The notes beneath the pieces are model-generated. The model saw only the letters and a list, made by a program, of their open reading frames with translations. It was not told the DNA's origin and searched no databases. Made by a program: the position numbers and the translations under genes. Shown in pieces: positions 35,001-47,526 of a stretch of 64,000 nt of DNA (its first letter is position 1; every line of letters begins with the position of its first letter). Source of the DNA: Yamagishiella unicocca (Eukaryota > Chlorophyta > Chlorophyceae > Chlamydomonadales > Volvocaceae); NCBI GenBank assembly GCA_003116995.1, contig BDSL01000124.1, forward strand, positions 124,001 through 188,000. Direction: 5' to 3'.

Positions 35001-38000
35001 GAGGTAACTTGCAGGGCGTTACGGGCACGACAACGTGGCGGAGACGAAAGACCACGTTGGCTGCTCAAGGGTCGTGCATATGCCCAGTGTTTTTCACTGC
35101 GAGACCACCGACGACTGACGAGTGCAGCTGACGCAACACCATAACTAATGGCATATATTCACATATGTCATAGGCGGCATCCACCAGACCGCGTGCTGAT
35201 CCATATCTACACGTTAACCCGCAGGCTCTTAGCCCTAGCGTCGCCTCCAGGAAACAAGCACAGCCCCAACAACAGGGAACGCCCTGGCTGCATTCCCCTG
35301 GCCACCCACCCGCAGCCCAACCCACCTTGGCTAACTCCACTAGCTCCTTCTTGCGCTTTGCTGCCGTCGTGCCTGACTCTCGCGCCGCCGCCAGCTGCGC
35401 CTCCGTCGCGTCTGCGGCCGCCACCAGCTGCGCCCCCTCGCTGCCCGCCACGCGCTGCTGCGCCAGCCCGAGGCTGTGCTGAGCCAGCTCCAGCTCCTTG
35501 CTGTACCTGTAGCACTCGTTGCGTGGGGTGCCATCTCAGGGGCGGGAAGAACCGGAAAACGCTTGGCACGGCGTAGCAGCAATAGCAGCCTTGGGGAATT
35601 CGTTCAGGTGGTGGAGGAAACCAGACGCACCGCCCAGCACCGTCTCTGTGAGGTGCACCTCACAGAGGATTTCCCCACCGCTTCATCACCGGCCCCCACC
35701 CACGCACTTGGTATGCTCCCGCGCTGCGGCCTCCACCGCCGCCAGCTGCCGATCAAGCTCCGCCAGCTCCGCCGCGTGTTGCGCCAGGGTGGCCTGCGCC
35801 CCGCGCAGCTCCGACAGCTTGGCCAGCATGCAGGCGCGGTTGCCTCGGCTACCACCCGTCAGCGTGCCTGCGAACCCCCCGGACACATTTTGGATTGATG
35901 GAACGCGGACGGAGACACGGTCGTAGCGATGTACGACAGGGACACGGACCGATGCTTAACGCGGCGATGAGGCCTTGGCGTTCATTGAGCGTCCCTCCTG
36001 GCTGCTGCAAGTCCTGGAAATGCCACACTCCTGAGACGTAAACACCCCGCCAGCACTTCATGTGCGGAGCAAGACCGCCCGACCCACCGGCGGGGTTGAA
36101 GTCGTCGCCCTCCAGCGAAACGCAGCGCATGTTTACCTCGCGGCTGAAGGCCAGCCGCTTGGCTGTCCCGCCGTCCTAGGGCGGGGAAGGGGGTGTGAGG
36201 GGAGAGTCACTTGCACGCCGATGCACATCGGGTATCGTAGGGAGTGTGGGAATCTGGTTACGGATGTCCCACACAACGCGCCGATGCGCACAGTGAATGA
36301 CGTCGACACAGCATAATGATCCGTATACCGCTTCCTCTGTAAGGTTTGAGAGGGTGCTGCTAGTCCGTTTGGTAGCTGCTAGTCCGTTTGGTAGCTGGCT
36401 GTCCGGTGGCAAAGGATCGGGCTTGGCTTGGATAATCACCTGGCAGATGAAAACGTTTCCGAAGGCGTAGTGCACGGCCGGCGCAACCTTCGGGTCGAAC
36501 TCCAGGAAGTCCACTGCTGGGCGCGCCTTGCCGCCGCTTAGACGGTGTGCGGCTTCCAGCACCGCCGGGTGCATTTGCGGATACGACACCTGCGCAGCGG
36601 TGCAGTACAACATGTGGCTCCATACAACCATAGGCCGTAGCCAAGTACCACACATGGTGGTACCACCATTAGACATCTCAATTGATCATGAGTCCCACGC
36701 ACACGAATTCTATGCATGAGCATTCAACCCCATGCTCGCGAAGCTCCTTCCCTCCCTCCCTCCTCGCGCGCTGTCCTGCCTTGTTCAGCGGAATGATCGT
36801 CGTGCGGCGCCTCAGCTGTCCGCGCTCCAGCAGCTCCTTGGCCGTGGCATCGTCGTCGACCACCACCTGGCAGGCAGCAAGGGGATCCCAGCGTAAAAAA
36901 CTGGCCGGCAAGTGCGCAACGCAGGCTCCTATGGCTGTTTTAGCGACTCTCGAAACTCCTGTGCCTGTTTAGCGACTCCAGTCACCACCACGGAAAGGCC
37001 ATGACAAGCCGCAGGGCACCGTGGAGTCCTCGCCGCTTAGCGGCGAGTTAGTGTGGCCACGCCGTGTGGCAATCAGGTGGCCAATCAAGGTCGAGAGAAG
37101 AGCAGACGTCCCCAAGGCCGCCAGGCAACACACCTGGTGCAGCTTGCCGCCCGCCGCCACTTCGAGCGCCATGGCGGCGGAGGCGTCGGTGACGCGTACC
37201 AGTGTGGACACGGGGCCGTGGACCTTGCGCGTGTCGAACGCGCGGTGCGGCGGCGTGTAGTCGAACCTCGTGCCTGACCGGGGCGGCAAAAGGAAGTCAT
37301 TGCAGCGACAGCCAGGGTGGTCTTGCACTACTCCATACGCCGACCCCAAATCGCTTACAAATGCACGTACACGTGTGCATCGCATTGATAGAAGGCGAGC
37401 TAGTACTCAGTAGTACGGGTGCACTGGCGGGGGCAAATGAGAGTGGCAACGGGAAGTTGAAACACGACTCGTTGCCAGGACCGTCATATATGGCAAGACG
37501 TTGTTGCCATAGATGCTGCGAGTAGTTTGCTCCGTGGCGAATGCGACAACCTTTGCTTGCCACCGCGAGGCTTTGCGACGATCGCGCCGCTGGTTAGGGG
37601 CACACGTCCCCCCGACGTCTCTCAGAACTCACACGAAATCCTGCCTACTGTGCGCCTGGCGTACACCCGCTGGCGCAAGCATCAACACCTCTGATTCCCA
37701 TTCCTGGGACACACCTGACACATCGACCTCCAGCCCTTTGACCAGGTCCCGGCAGCGCTGCATCGCCCCTCGAGACTCGTCACGGCGGGCCTCCAGCGCA
37801 CGCATGCCCGCCTCGTCAAATGACAGCCCCTGCAAGGTTCCGGTTTCGTCGACGCATTAGACTGTCAAGTTGCATTGGTGTGTGATGGTGCGCGTAGGTG
37901 GGGTAGCGATTGGTGTGAGGAAGACAGCAAGGCTCCGTCTAGTAAGGCGTAAGCAAAGCAAAACCGTACAAAGACAGGCGTACCTGATGGCCAGCTCATC

Positions 38001-41000
38001 TGCGTCCCAACCAGTCCATGCTGTGCCCTCCTACCCCTTTCGTGCTGCCAACAGCACCTTCCCACGTAACCCGCCGCACGATTCCGCGCCCCTCACCTGC
38101 AGCCGCGTGTTGCATTCCGCCACCTTCGCTGTGTGCCGCTCGAGGTCCCTGGCCAGGTTGGCGCCCTCCTTCTCCTTGGCCGCTGCCGCCTTGCGCTGCT
38201 CCGCCAGCTGCTTGGTCAGGTGCTTGACGGCCAGCTCCGCCTCCGCCACCTCCGCATCAGCGGCCGTCTGCTGCACCTGCGCGTCCGCCAGCCGCTCCTG
38301 CAGCGACCGGTTTGACTCATCGCGGCCGTCGCCAGCCTCCGCACCTGCAGTGCAAGGTGCGTAAGTATAAGCGGGCCATTCCGACAACTTAGCAGCCGCG
38401 TAGGTATCCGTACTCACCCAACATTACCGTCCCAAGCGCCCTGCCGGGTCACAAACCTCGGAAGCTGCACCGGACCCGGGATACACGCTTCACCCGCCTG
38501 CTCGCTCTCGCCACATACCTGCGAGCTCACGGGTAGCCGCCTCCACGGCCTTATCTGCAGCCTCCAGTGCAGCCTTTGCCTCGTCGCGACGCTTCTCAGC
38601 TGCCGCCACCGCGCCGTCCAGGTCCTGGGCCGCGAGCTCCGCCGCCTGCGCCTGCAGCTGCTTGAGGCCCGACTGCTCCGCCTTCAACGCGTCCTGCTTG
38701 TGCTTCAAAGCGGTGGTGCTGCCTGACAGCCTGCGCAAAGCAGGGAAGTCCGGTTCAGCCAAAGATGTGTCAAAGAGTATGAGGGCAGGAGTTGGTCAGT
38801 GCGGACGTTTTAGCGGAGGCCAGCCAATACGCCGCGGCAAGGCAAAGCCGCATGAAGCCCGCAGTGACCGATGTTAAGCGGAAGGCCTGTCATCATCTCA
38901 GCATTGTAAAGGTGTCGCCGCCGGGACAGTGGGCCCCATTCAGGATGCCTTCCCAACCGCACAACTAAAACCAACCGGTTTCGCGAAACGTTTCCTTGCG
39001 TCGCGCGGGGTCCTCGCTTCCTTTCGTCTCGCCGCCGCCGATTTAGCTTAGCCGCCGAAGGTCGACCTACGACCACCGTCTTTAGTATCCTCACCCCAGT
39101 TCTCTAGCATGCATCTCAAAACGACTTTCCTAAACGCTTTTTTCTCGCATCCACGGGTCTTCCTCGAAACCCACAACAACCACGACGCCAGCGTCCACAG
39201 CCCGGCGGCGCGCGGCCACAGACCGTCGCCCGCGAGTCAATCCACGCACTTGAGCTGCAGACCGTCCACTGTTTTCTGCAGCTCCCGCATCTCGCCTCCC
39301 ATTTTTATCTCCTTCTCGGTGGCCAGGTCACGGGCCTGCGCCGTCAGCTCGGCCGCCTCGCGCTGCCGCTCGTCCCGCTCCGCCGCCTTGACCGCCATCG
39401 ACTCCTCCATCGACGTCACCTCAACGCCGCCCGACTCCACCACGCTGCCAGGAGAGATGTCAGAGCACGTAAGTGAATAGACCGCCACCAGCCATGGGTA
39501 ATCGATCGAGAGGGTTAGCATTTGCAAGTGCGGGTACGTCAGGGCCAGCATGTGCAAGTGTGGGTACGATATGTGGCTACGCAGCCTGGTCACCTCGCCA
39601 CAAACTTGGGGCCAAGCGTGCCATCTCAAGTGTACTGTAAGGAAGCCATTCCATGTGCCATTTCACGTAGAGTGTAATAAGGAATGTGGAGTATAAGGAA
39701 GTCGAGTCGGTAGGGACTGACAGAACTAGCAGTTATCAGAGGCTCAGCATGAGGCCAATAATTTGACATGCGTGTGTGGTCGTCCTGTCAGCTCGGTAAC
39801 CCACCGCGTGCAAGTCACGTGGTCGTACGCAAGGCAGAACTTGAGCAGGCGGTCCCGCTGTGAGGAGAGCGCGTTGTACTCGTTGTACTCGCCACAGCGT
39901 CTGCGCAGCTTCTCCAGCTCCGGCTCCAGGTCTGTTGTCATCAGCTGTCGTTGGCGGCGGGGGAGAAACGTCAGAGATGTATACTTCCAATGCGGTAGCA
40001 TTTGCACCGTAAGCCACACGGCGCGGCATCAGGCTGCCCAGACAGACCCTTGAACGAGGTTCCAATTCGATGACACTGACTTTTGTTTGTTCGTTCGCCC
40101 ACTGTGTATGCGAACCACGCCAGGTGCATGCGTTCCTAGGGTGGTTCCATTGACCGCCTTAAAATCCGCCCTGCGTCCTGTCGCTTTGTCCTTACCACGA
40201 CACATTCGCATCCCCGTCCTGTTACAGCCCAATCGCACCGTGTCAATCTCCATTAGCCGGGCCTGCTTCTTTTCAAGCGTCTTCACGGCATTTTGCTTCT
40301 TCTTTTCGTACATTTTCGTACCAGACGCCTCCTCCAACAACGCCAGGATTTCCGGCGGCTTCATGTTAAGCACCTGACGGTCGCAATTGAGGCAAAGGAA
40401 TTGAGGGGGATGGCTAAGTGCTAGGTTGTAAGCATAGGGGTGGCGCTAGACCTCAGCCTGGCCCTTGCTGACAAGTTCCCCGCAACGTTTCCCAACGCAT
40501 CCTGGGTGCCGATGGCCGTTTCTCCGGACAACGATTGGAGTTCTGGAATCGCGCAGCGTGTCACAGCCAGGCTCAGGCGAGAAGAAGTATGGGCAGCCAA
40601 GTACAACGCAATCGTGTGGCACTTACTTTGGTGATCCGGCCTTGCATGATGAGGAAAGTGGGGTTGTTCACGTTTAGCTGCACCGATTGGAAAAGGTCTG
40701 CCACGCGGCTGCAGTGGCAAGGGTTCGCAAAATCCAAGCATGAGGATGCTGACGTGGAATAGGAGTAAGTGTTGGGATTGGCCAGAGAGCTATCCGTCGT
40801 GGATAAGTGATTCGAACATGTTCCCCTTGGTATCCATTTATCAGCAATACCAGCTCACCAGCAATACCAGCAATCTGCAATGTCCCGGTCAGGCGAAATG
40901 CGCATTTGGGTCCTAAGACACGGATACACTTCGGTCCTTTATTTCCTCAGTGAAGGGGTGGATCCTCGTTTGCACATATGCATGCTGTGCGGTACTTCTT

Positions 41001-41760
41001 GGCCTCATCGAGCCCATAGTGAAGCTTTACTCACGTTTCGGTCGCCGCTTGGCCATTGATCAGGTACTTGTTTCGGCCAGCAATAACAATCTTGGGCAGC
41101 GGGAGCAGCAACGGAGAATTTCCGCGTGTTATGGCAGCAGATCAGCACGCACAGCACCATCGTGGAAGGTGCCTAGCAGAGCATTGGCAATGCCATGGCA
41201 GTGCACGCATGTCCCATGTGCACCACGCAATCCATTAGCCTGCTAGCGCATCGGCGGCATCCTGGGGGCCCCCACCAGCCCCTCGGCCGACGACCGTGTA
41301 CATGTTGGACAGTAGCACCGGTCAAGTTAGGTTGCCACAGCATGCACACCTGGCGAGTAATCGTGATTGTCTCCTTATCCTCAAACCCCGTCGGAGCTTT
41401 TTTAGGGTCATCGTTCCGGAAGGTGATGGATACAGTCGCCTTGGTGATACCCGCCTGACCCTGCTTGTAAACCAGCTCCTGCAAGCTGGCGGCGCGGACC
41501 TGTGCAGATGGGGTCAAGAACGCAACTTTGGCGGGGCGGGTCACGGTTGGGGGCTGCCGGAGCAAATTACAAAACATGACACACTTGCGCACCTGGCTAA
41601 GGTTTTTGATGCCCAGCACGAAGCATATGGAATCTAGGATGTTAGATTTACCGCTGCCGTTGAGACCAGTGATGGCGTTGAAGCATTGGTCGAAATTACT
41701 GAGCATGACACGGTTTGCGTAGGATTTAAATCCTTCGATGCATACTTCGCTTATGTACAT
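32059..41760 (-). CDS. SMC2: SMC2, condensin ATPase subunit
   Basis: ATPase that pairs with SMC4 in condensin to compact mitotic chromosomes. 24 exons in transcript order: 41760-41593, 41499-41350, 41090-41035, 40708-40627, 40373-40239, 39944-39805, 39444-39250, 38730-38519, 38344-38097, 37829-37715, 37273-37134, 36866-36780, 36589-36440, 36175-36088, 35867-35708, 35506-35326, 34865-34643, 34420-34329, 34133-34024, 33685-33481, 33310-33218, 33100-32953, 32657-32549, 32389-32059. Total 1205 residues, close to animal SMC2 (about 1200). Walker A is GLNGSGKSN (about 32-40) and the start ([17 protein letters not shown]) matches SMC2 rather than SMC4. Hinge at about 510-670 (PLNK, LTGGSR) between two long coiled coils; ABC signature LSGGQR at about 1078; Walker [12 protein letters not shown] at about 1103. 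The intron after exon 12 appears to use a GC donor. The exon 19 start is the least certain. Confidence 0.97.
39104..39172 (-). repeat. Dispersed repeat A, extended copy (SMC2 intron)
   Basis: On the + strand it starts agcatgcatctcaaaacgac and ends ccacgggtcttcctcgaaac. The same order of motifs, more diverged, is at 48042-48107, so the element is at least about 70 bp long. It lies in the intron between exons 39250-39444 and 38519-38730. Confidence 0.7.
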
Positions 41761-42248
41761 TGTCTTGCAGCTTCAAGCCCTGTTACCAGGTGCTGCTGGT
41801 CGGCCCGCGCCAGTAAGTCCGATTTTGCGCCCTTCGTAAATTCGATGCAAGAAAGCTGCAGCGATATGTAACGACTAGTTAATTTAGATTGACGTTGCAA
41901 AGTCAAATGCAAGGCAGCGGACCAATGTGCAAGGCAGCTGTCGACAGCGGGTTATGTGACACGGTAGCTGAGTATCTTCGACCCTGTAACATGAGTTAAT
42001 TGCTATAATACCTATGTATCTTAAACAATGCATTGGGTTGACGGATGACGACGTATCGTGCATGCCCATTTGCCCATGTGGGTTTTCAAATGCGAAGTGT
42101 TCCACTGTTCCATCGCGTCATCCAGGAAAGACACATACGTTTTGTTGCTTCCGGTACGCAAACAAAACAACTTACTACAAGCAAAGTACTACTCGCATTA
42201 TTTTGCAACTTCACACACATTCACTAATTTTGTTCCGTGACCCCAGAA
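41761..42248. promoter_or_regulatory. Divergent promoter region between SMC2 and the NTF2-like gene
   Basis: Only 488 bp separate the two start codons, which point away from each other, so both promoters and 5' UTRs must lie here. The segment is noticeably richer in A+T than the coding DNA. I see no specific binding site I can name with confidence. Confidence 0.5.
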
Positions 42249-45200
42249 ATGCACATGCTTGCTCGGACGGGCCAGAACCTGGCGGCTAGCAGAGGACGCT
42301 GCCAACAAAAGCCCTTCTGTTGCCCGGTTGGACCTTCGTCGTCATCCTGGACCGCGTCGGTGCCTCCTCATGTAATTGCGGCAGGACGTCAGCAGCAGCA
42401 GCCCCTGGCGATTTGCACGCCGCAGCTATCCTTGTGCCCTGCTAGCTCTTCAAGGCGTGCTATTGTGGCAGGCTCTCTTCCATCTGCTTTGGATGCTCCT
42501 TGCGCAGTCGTTGCTTGCGCAGTTCGGTTCTATCACCTCAGTGAAACAAACGACTTTAAGGACTTCGCAGCAATTGTCACACCTGATGTGAAATGGAGGT
42601 AATTAGTAGCGATGGGATGGGGAACGTGCGAGCGCTAGTGGACGAAGCAAGTAGCGGCCGAGCCGATCGCCCCGCAACGTGTTCAGCGAGCGATCCATGC
42701 CATGCTACTGTCACATAATTAAGCGCAGTGCTACGCATGTATGACCTTAAATGGTATGCCGTCCCACGAAGAAGGCCGGAGCATTTTGTCACTACCTCAA
42801 GTTGTGTTTGTACAGCCCAGGCCCTGCGTGATTGCGTGTGTAGGGTGAAAACATATTTAACACGTCTTTGGTTGCCAAATTCATGTGATCATGGTCCTTC
42901 CATGGCCTGTCCATGTGGTGACCTGCTGGCAAGCCAGTGCTCGTCGAGGACGCTCACTCATATTTATTTACATATGTTACCTGGCATGCAGGCAACGTGG
43001 TCTCCTACAGGGCAAGCAGACGTACATGGGGGCGGAGGCAGTTCATTCGGCTCTCTTAGACCTCCACACTGCTTACCAGGTGCGGCGTCCTGTGGCATTC
43101 CGCGGTCGGGGAGTGACGCAAATGCCTACGGGCATGGGGTGTATGTCAACTGGACCTGCATCCATCTTGGGCCCGTTCCGTGCCCTAAACACACCTTACC
43201 TTTTCCTCGCCACGATCTACAGGACCTGAAGTTCACGGTTATCACGTATGCCGAGGAGGAAGGTCGCGTTTCGGTGTTCTGGACTGCTGTCGGCACGAAT
43301 CGCGTTGGCATGTTCGGCATGCCGGCCTCCTTCAAGCGCAGCACCTTCTCGGGTGTGTCGCGTTACTGGGTTTGGGGGGGGCCGGAAACTTCGAAATGCC
43401 GCTCACAATGGGGTGTTGCCAGAGGTCGTACGGTACGTTAATTGGTTTGAATCTGTACGTCAGTATTCAAGGGCTGGCGAGCGGCTCCATATCCCTGGAG
43501 GGCAAGACATCGACGCCATTTTCGGGGTACCGGGGTGTGAGCTCCCACCGAACCGGGGCATTTCGTTCGTCTACGAGGGGTTTAACCGTTGCAACTGCAC
43601 GCCCCTCAACGTAGGCGTCAGCCTTGTGCAGCTGAACTCGGAGGGCCTCATCTCGGAGGTAATCGAGTACCGCCAGCCGACTCACGAGGAGATGGTCGCG
43701 TACCTCCGTCGCGACCTGCCTGTTCAGCATCACTCTACCATTGAGCGCCTACTGCTCCGCGGCCATGCGTCTCCCGTGCCGTCTTCGGGGGATGCATCAT
43801 CGGGCAACTACTGCCAGCTGCCACAGTCGCGGGCGATCGACCCCATGTGGCGCGTGCGGGCAGTGCAGGCTGCGACGGAATGGGTGGAGAACTGGACACC
43901 GGGGCCGGACCTGGAGAACATGGTAGGTTTCCGTTTCAGAAGATGTTGCGGGGTCGGCCTCGTGCAGGAGCATGAGAGAAAACGACTGGGATACTGTGGA
44001 CTTACAACGGGGTTGTGGGCGGGCGGGGGGGCAATGGAAGTCAATCGGGGAAGCGACGTCTAGTAGAGGACTTGACAGCTTACTGCTAGTGCGGAGATGT
44101 TTGCGCACGCCTCTTAGTAAGAATAGAAGAGGCCGCAAGGGAGATGGGCGGGTGGAAACTGACTCTGTGCCGATAGATCGCGACATAATCCTTGAGACCC
44201 TGCCCAAATGTCAAACTGATATGCATGGGCATGGCAAAGCTGGTGAGAAACTAATGGGCGCCATGAAGGCGCGGACGGCGCTTTGTGTTGTTGGACCATA
44301 TGGCGCTGTGCTGGGATAAGCTGTCGAAGATGAGCTGTCATTCACCGAAGTGCTGGCCGGGGCAGGGACAAGGCGAGGTCGCTGGATCATAGGGCCCCTT
44401 TATGTTGTGGCAGAAGTGCGGAGGGACGTCCATCAGCCATCCGCCGCTGCAACGTCCCTCTGCACGGTTTGAAGGTTGTACGGGTCTTGCGACTTCTTTC
44501 ATTCCGGTTCCGGTTCGTCCACCTCGGTGTCGCCTTGCAGGTGCGGGACGACATCGAGGAGTTCAACATCTTCAGCTGGCCGGACTTCGAGCAGGACGTC
44601 GTGGGGCGAGACGCGCTGGAGGAGCGCCGCAGCAGGAACTCGCAGGTGGGCAGTGGGCCAGTCGGGGCTGTTGCGACACCGCGGCGTCACGGTTAGGGCA
44701 GTGCATAGCGCAACCTGGTCAAATCGTGGGAAGTGGTGGCGGCTGGCTTGCGGTGCTCCGCGTCGCGATTTCGGGGGCGACCTTGGTGTCTCAATGATCG
44801 CACGCCATTTGGGGCAGCGCATGTACGGCGCCGACTGCTGCATATAGCACACACCCAGTACCTTCCTGTTGGCCTCCACGGCCGATGGGCGCTGCTGCCA
44901 CCCGCGGGGCGTAACGACCGCCCTGGTTGATTTGTGCAATGAACCTGGTGGCATGGCACTGACGGGTTTTGGCCGGAGGCTGATGCCAAGCCGAAGATTG
45001 CAGCCATGGGAAACGCAGCGGTGACGGGAATGGCGCGGAAACGCAGGAAACGCCGGGATCAAAGTCCGGCTTTGTTCGTACCTAGAAGCACCCAGGGTTT
45101 GCCGTTCAAATGCGCATTTAAGTCCGCACCTCGCTTACCCGGCATCGCCCCTCTGCCCGACAGGACGCGGTGATCATCCGAGACACCATCGCGGACTCCA

Positions 45201-45904
45201 CCACGAACGTCGTCGCCGTCTACTGGCTTGACTTCGAGCAGTCGCTACCGGCCAGCATGATGGACGCTGCCGCAGCAACGGAGAGGCAGCCTTCGGCCGC
45301 AGCCGAGCAGTCGGCGCCGGGCGTGCCCCAAGAGGCACTTCCCCGGCAGCAGCCCACGTTGCACCCGGAGCACGGAAGCGTTGAGGTCAAGGACGGCCAC
45401 CTGCGGGTGCACCTGTCCCCGGGGTCGTCAATGCGCCGGTCGCTGGGCAGCGAGGACGACATGAACGGGGCCTTCGTCGGCGCCCCGTGGCTGCACAAGT
45501 TCCGCGGCGTCACGCTGTTCAGGTGGAGGCCGGGGGAGGGGGGGCGGCTCTCACTCGCAGCCTGAACGCATCATTCTGACCCTCCTGCGCGCACTACCAG
45601 CGATACCTAGAGCGGCGCAGGGCCCCCCTCCCCGTTGCGCAGTGCAACCACACGCCAAGAGAGCACCGCGTCTTAGTCTGGTGCGACGGCAATACTGACA
45701 CGGAAAAACGAACGCAGGCAGGCTCGCATTCCGTATCGCGCCTTTCAATTGGTTTGAACCTGATTGGCCCGGCCGCGCCCTGGTCCGCCACCCCGCAGAC
45801 TTGACGACGACTGCAAACTGGCGTGGCTGGTCACGTTCCGCGAGCTCAAGGCTACCGAGCTGGACACATATCTGATGCAGAAGCAGCCAGCGGTAGCCGT
45901 GTAG
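42249..45904 (+). CDS. Protein with two SnoaL/NTF2-like domains and a possible transit peptide
   Basis: Function unknown; the SnoaL/NTF2 fold often binds small ligands or acts as an enzyme. Exons: 42249-42598, 42992-43079, 43223-43369, 43464-43922, 44541-44645, 45164-45522, 45799-45904; 537 residues. The first about 90 residues are rich in Ser, Ala, Arg and Gln with few acids, like an organelle targeting peptide. Domain 1 runs from VRFYHLSETNDFKDFAAIV through GAEAVHSALLDLH, TYAEEEGRVSVFWTAVGTN and SEGLISEVIEYRQPTHEEM. Domain 2 runs from WVENWTPG and DIEEFNIFSWPDFEQDVVG through DAVIIRDTIADST, VVAVYWLDFEQ and GVTLFRLDDDCKLAWLVTFR. An insert of about 75-80 residues rich in Ala, Gln and Pro interrupts domain 2. 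The junction between exons 3 and 4 has a weak donor; an alternative joins 43352 to 43423. The rest is firm. Confidence 0.8.
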
Positions 45905-47526
45905 TGGTCCGCCAGGCCAGCTTGGGACATGCATGGGTTGGTAGTTTAAGAAGACCGACCCGGTTTGGCTTCAGTGGCCTAGCAGGTGGCAATGGATGTG
46001 TTGGGTGCGTCTTGGAGGCTGGAGGGGCTGCATCAGGGGCGCCTTTAGGTGACTTCGCCTGGGAGGCATTGGTTCCGGAAGCCTACGTCCGGGAGCGGCC
46101 CCAGCACAGGAGGCCGGGCGGTGGTTGTGGCCGCTCGCACAGCTGGTTAGGTCCGCCCCCCTGTTCTCCTCGCCGCAAGGTGCAGCGCGAAGGGGGCCGC
46201 GTGCATTGCAAGGGGTCGGAGCCACCGTGCCACACGCTGCCATGGTTGTGGTTTTTGTGAGTTGAGGTGCGGATCCGGTTTGCCGTCTCACGGTTGGTTA
46301 CTCGTCAAGGGGATTAGGCGGTGCGCTCCTAAACGATTTAGCTGGTCATCAAATTGCGCTTGTGGGTGGACCGCTTGTGGGTGGACCGCTTGTGAGTGGA
46401 CCGCTTGTGGGTGGACCTTGTCGCGTGGATTATCAGAGCACGTTCGTTTTTGCCCTGCGTGAACGTCTTTCAGCTGGCAAGGGCTGCCCCCCTGGAGCTT
46501 CCCCACGTGAAATTTTCTACTTTTGGCGTACGGTCCGCTGCTGGGGCGTGGGGTGGCTGAAGAGCTTGCGGCAGGAGTCGACAGTGGTGGGCCGTGTCGG
46601 CGCCACGCGTGGCTGGGGCACGTGACCGCGCAAGCCGAGCAGGTGATTCGGCGCTTCGTCATCTTTGCGACTGCCAATTTTGCAAGGGCGCAGACGGTAA
46701 CAGGTGGTGCAGTGGCTTCTTGGCATATAAATGTTGGTCCTTTTGTCCTTTTCCAATGCTTTTGGCAGCAGGATGTTTCGAAGGCGTCTCGTGGGTAGGT
46801 TGTCGGCCGGTTTTGAATCTAAAGCACCAACAGCGCGATGGGCACGCACGGGCGCAACCGACGGACACACCGTCTGGCTCGGGGCTGCCGCGAGCTGTAA
46901 CACGAAGTGTTGCGCGCGCTGTCGCTAACAGGGCGCTCCGCGGTTCTGGGCCCTCTGCCGCCCCTGCGCGACGTGCAGCCAGTAAGGATATCGCTGTCTG
47001 CGAGCCAGTATCGCACTACGTCCTCGATGGTGCACGTAACGGCACATGTTTCGAAGGCGGATGCGGACCCCGGGCGGCGCTCTTTGAGAATGAAAGATGC
47101 ACAGCTTCACACCAGAACATGGGGCGACACCAGGAGCACCACTTGCAGTCCACGTTTGGCGCAACCCAGCGCCGCTTTCTATGCCCTACACGTTGCACGC
47201 CGCTCGTCCGCTAGCTACCAGGCCCCTATGGCTGGCGCCGATTATCATTCTTCCACCAATCCACAACCACGGCCGTCGGCATTACTAGGTTTAAGACCCA
47301 CGCACGGATGTCTGTCATCGGGCTGTCACGAGGCTACAGAATACGTGCTACGGAGTGCTGGCTGTTTTATGATACCACCCGCCCACTATAACGTTCCAAC
47401 CGAACCACCAGCGCAAACCGACCAGTACGGCCGCAGGCGGGTGGGCAGCTCTTATTGGGGTGACAGCACACAAGCACAGGCGGTTCTTGCGGCCCGTCTC
47501 GGCAGGCAGGCTGCAGCAGACCCAAA
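45905..47526. other. Convergent intergenic region
   Basis: No supported gene. It contains a four-copy 15-bp repeat (46360-46428) and a TGTAA motif at 46896-46900 that could end the upstream + strand transcript, though about 1 kb from its stop. Open frames here do not continue through plausible splice sites. Confidence 0.6.
46360..46428. repeat. 15-bp tandem repeat gggtggaccgcttgt (4 copies)
   Basis: Four consecutive copies, one with a single g-to-a change, in intergenic DNA. Confidence 0.9.
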
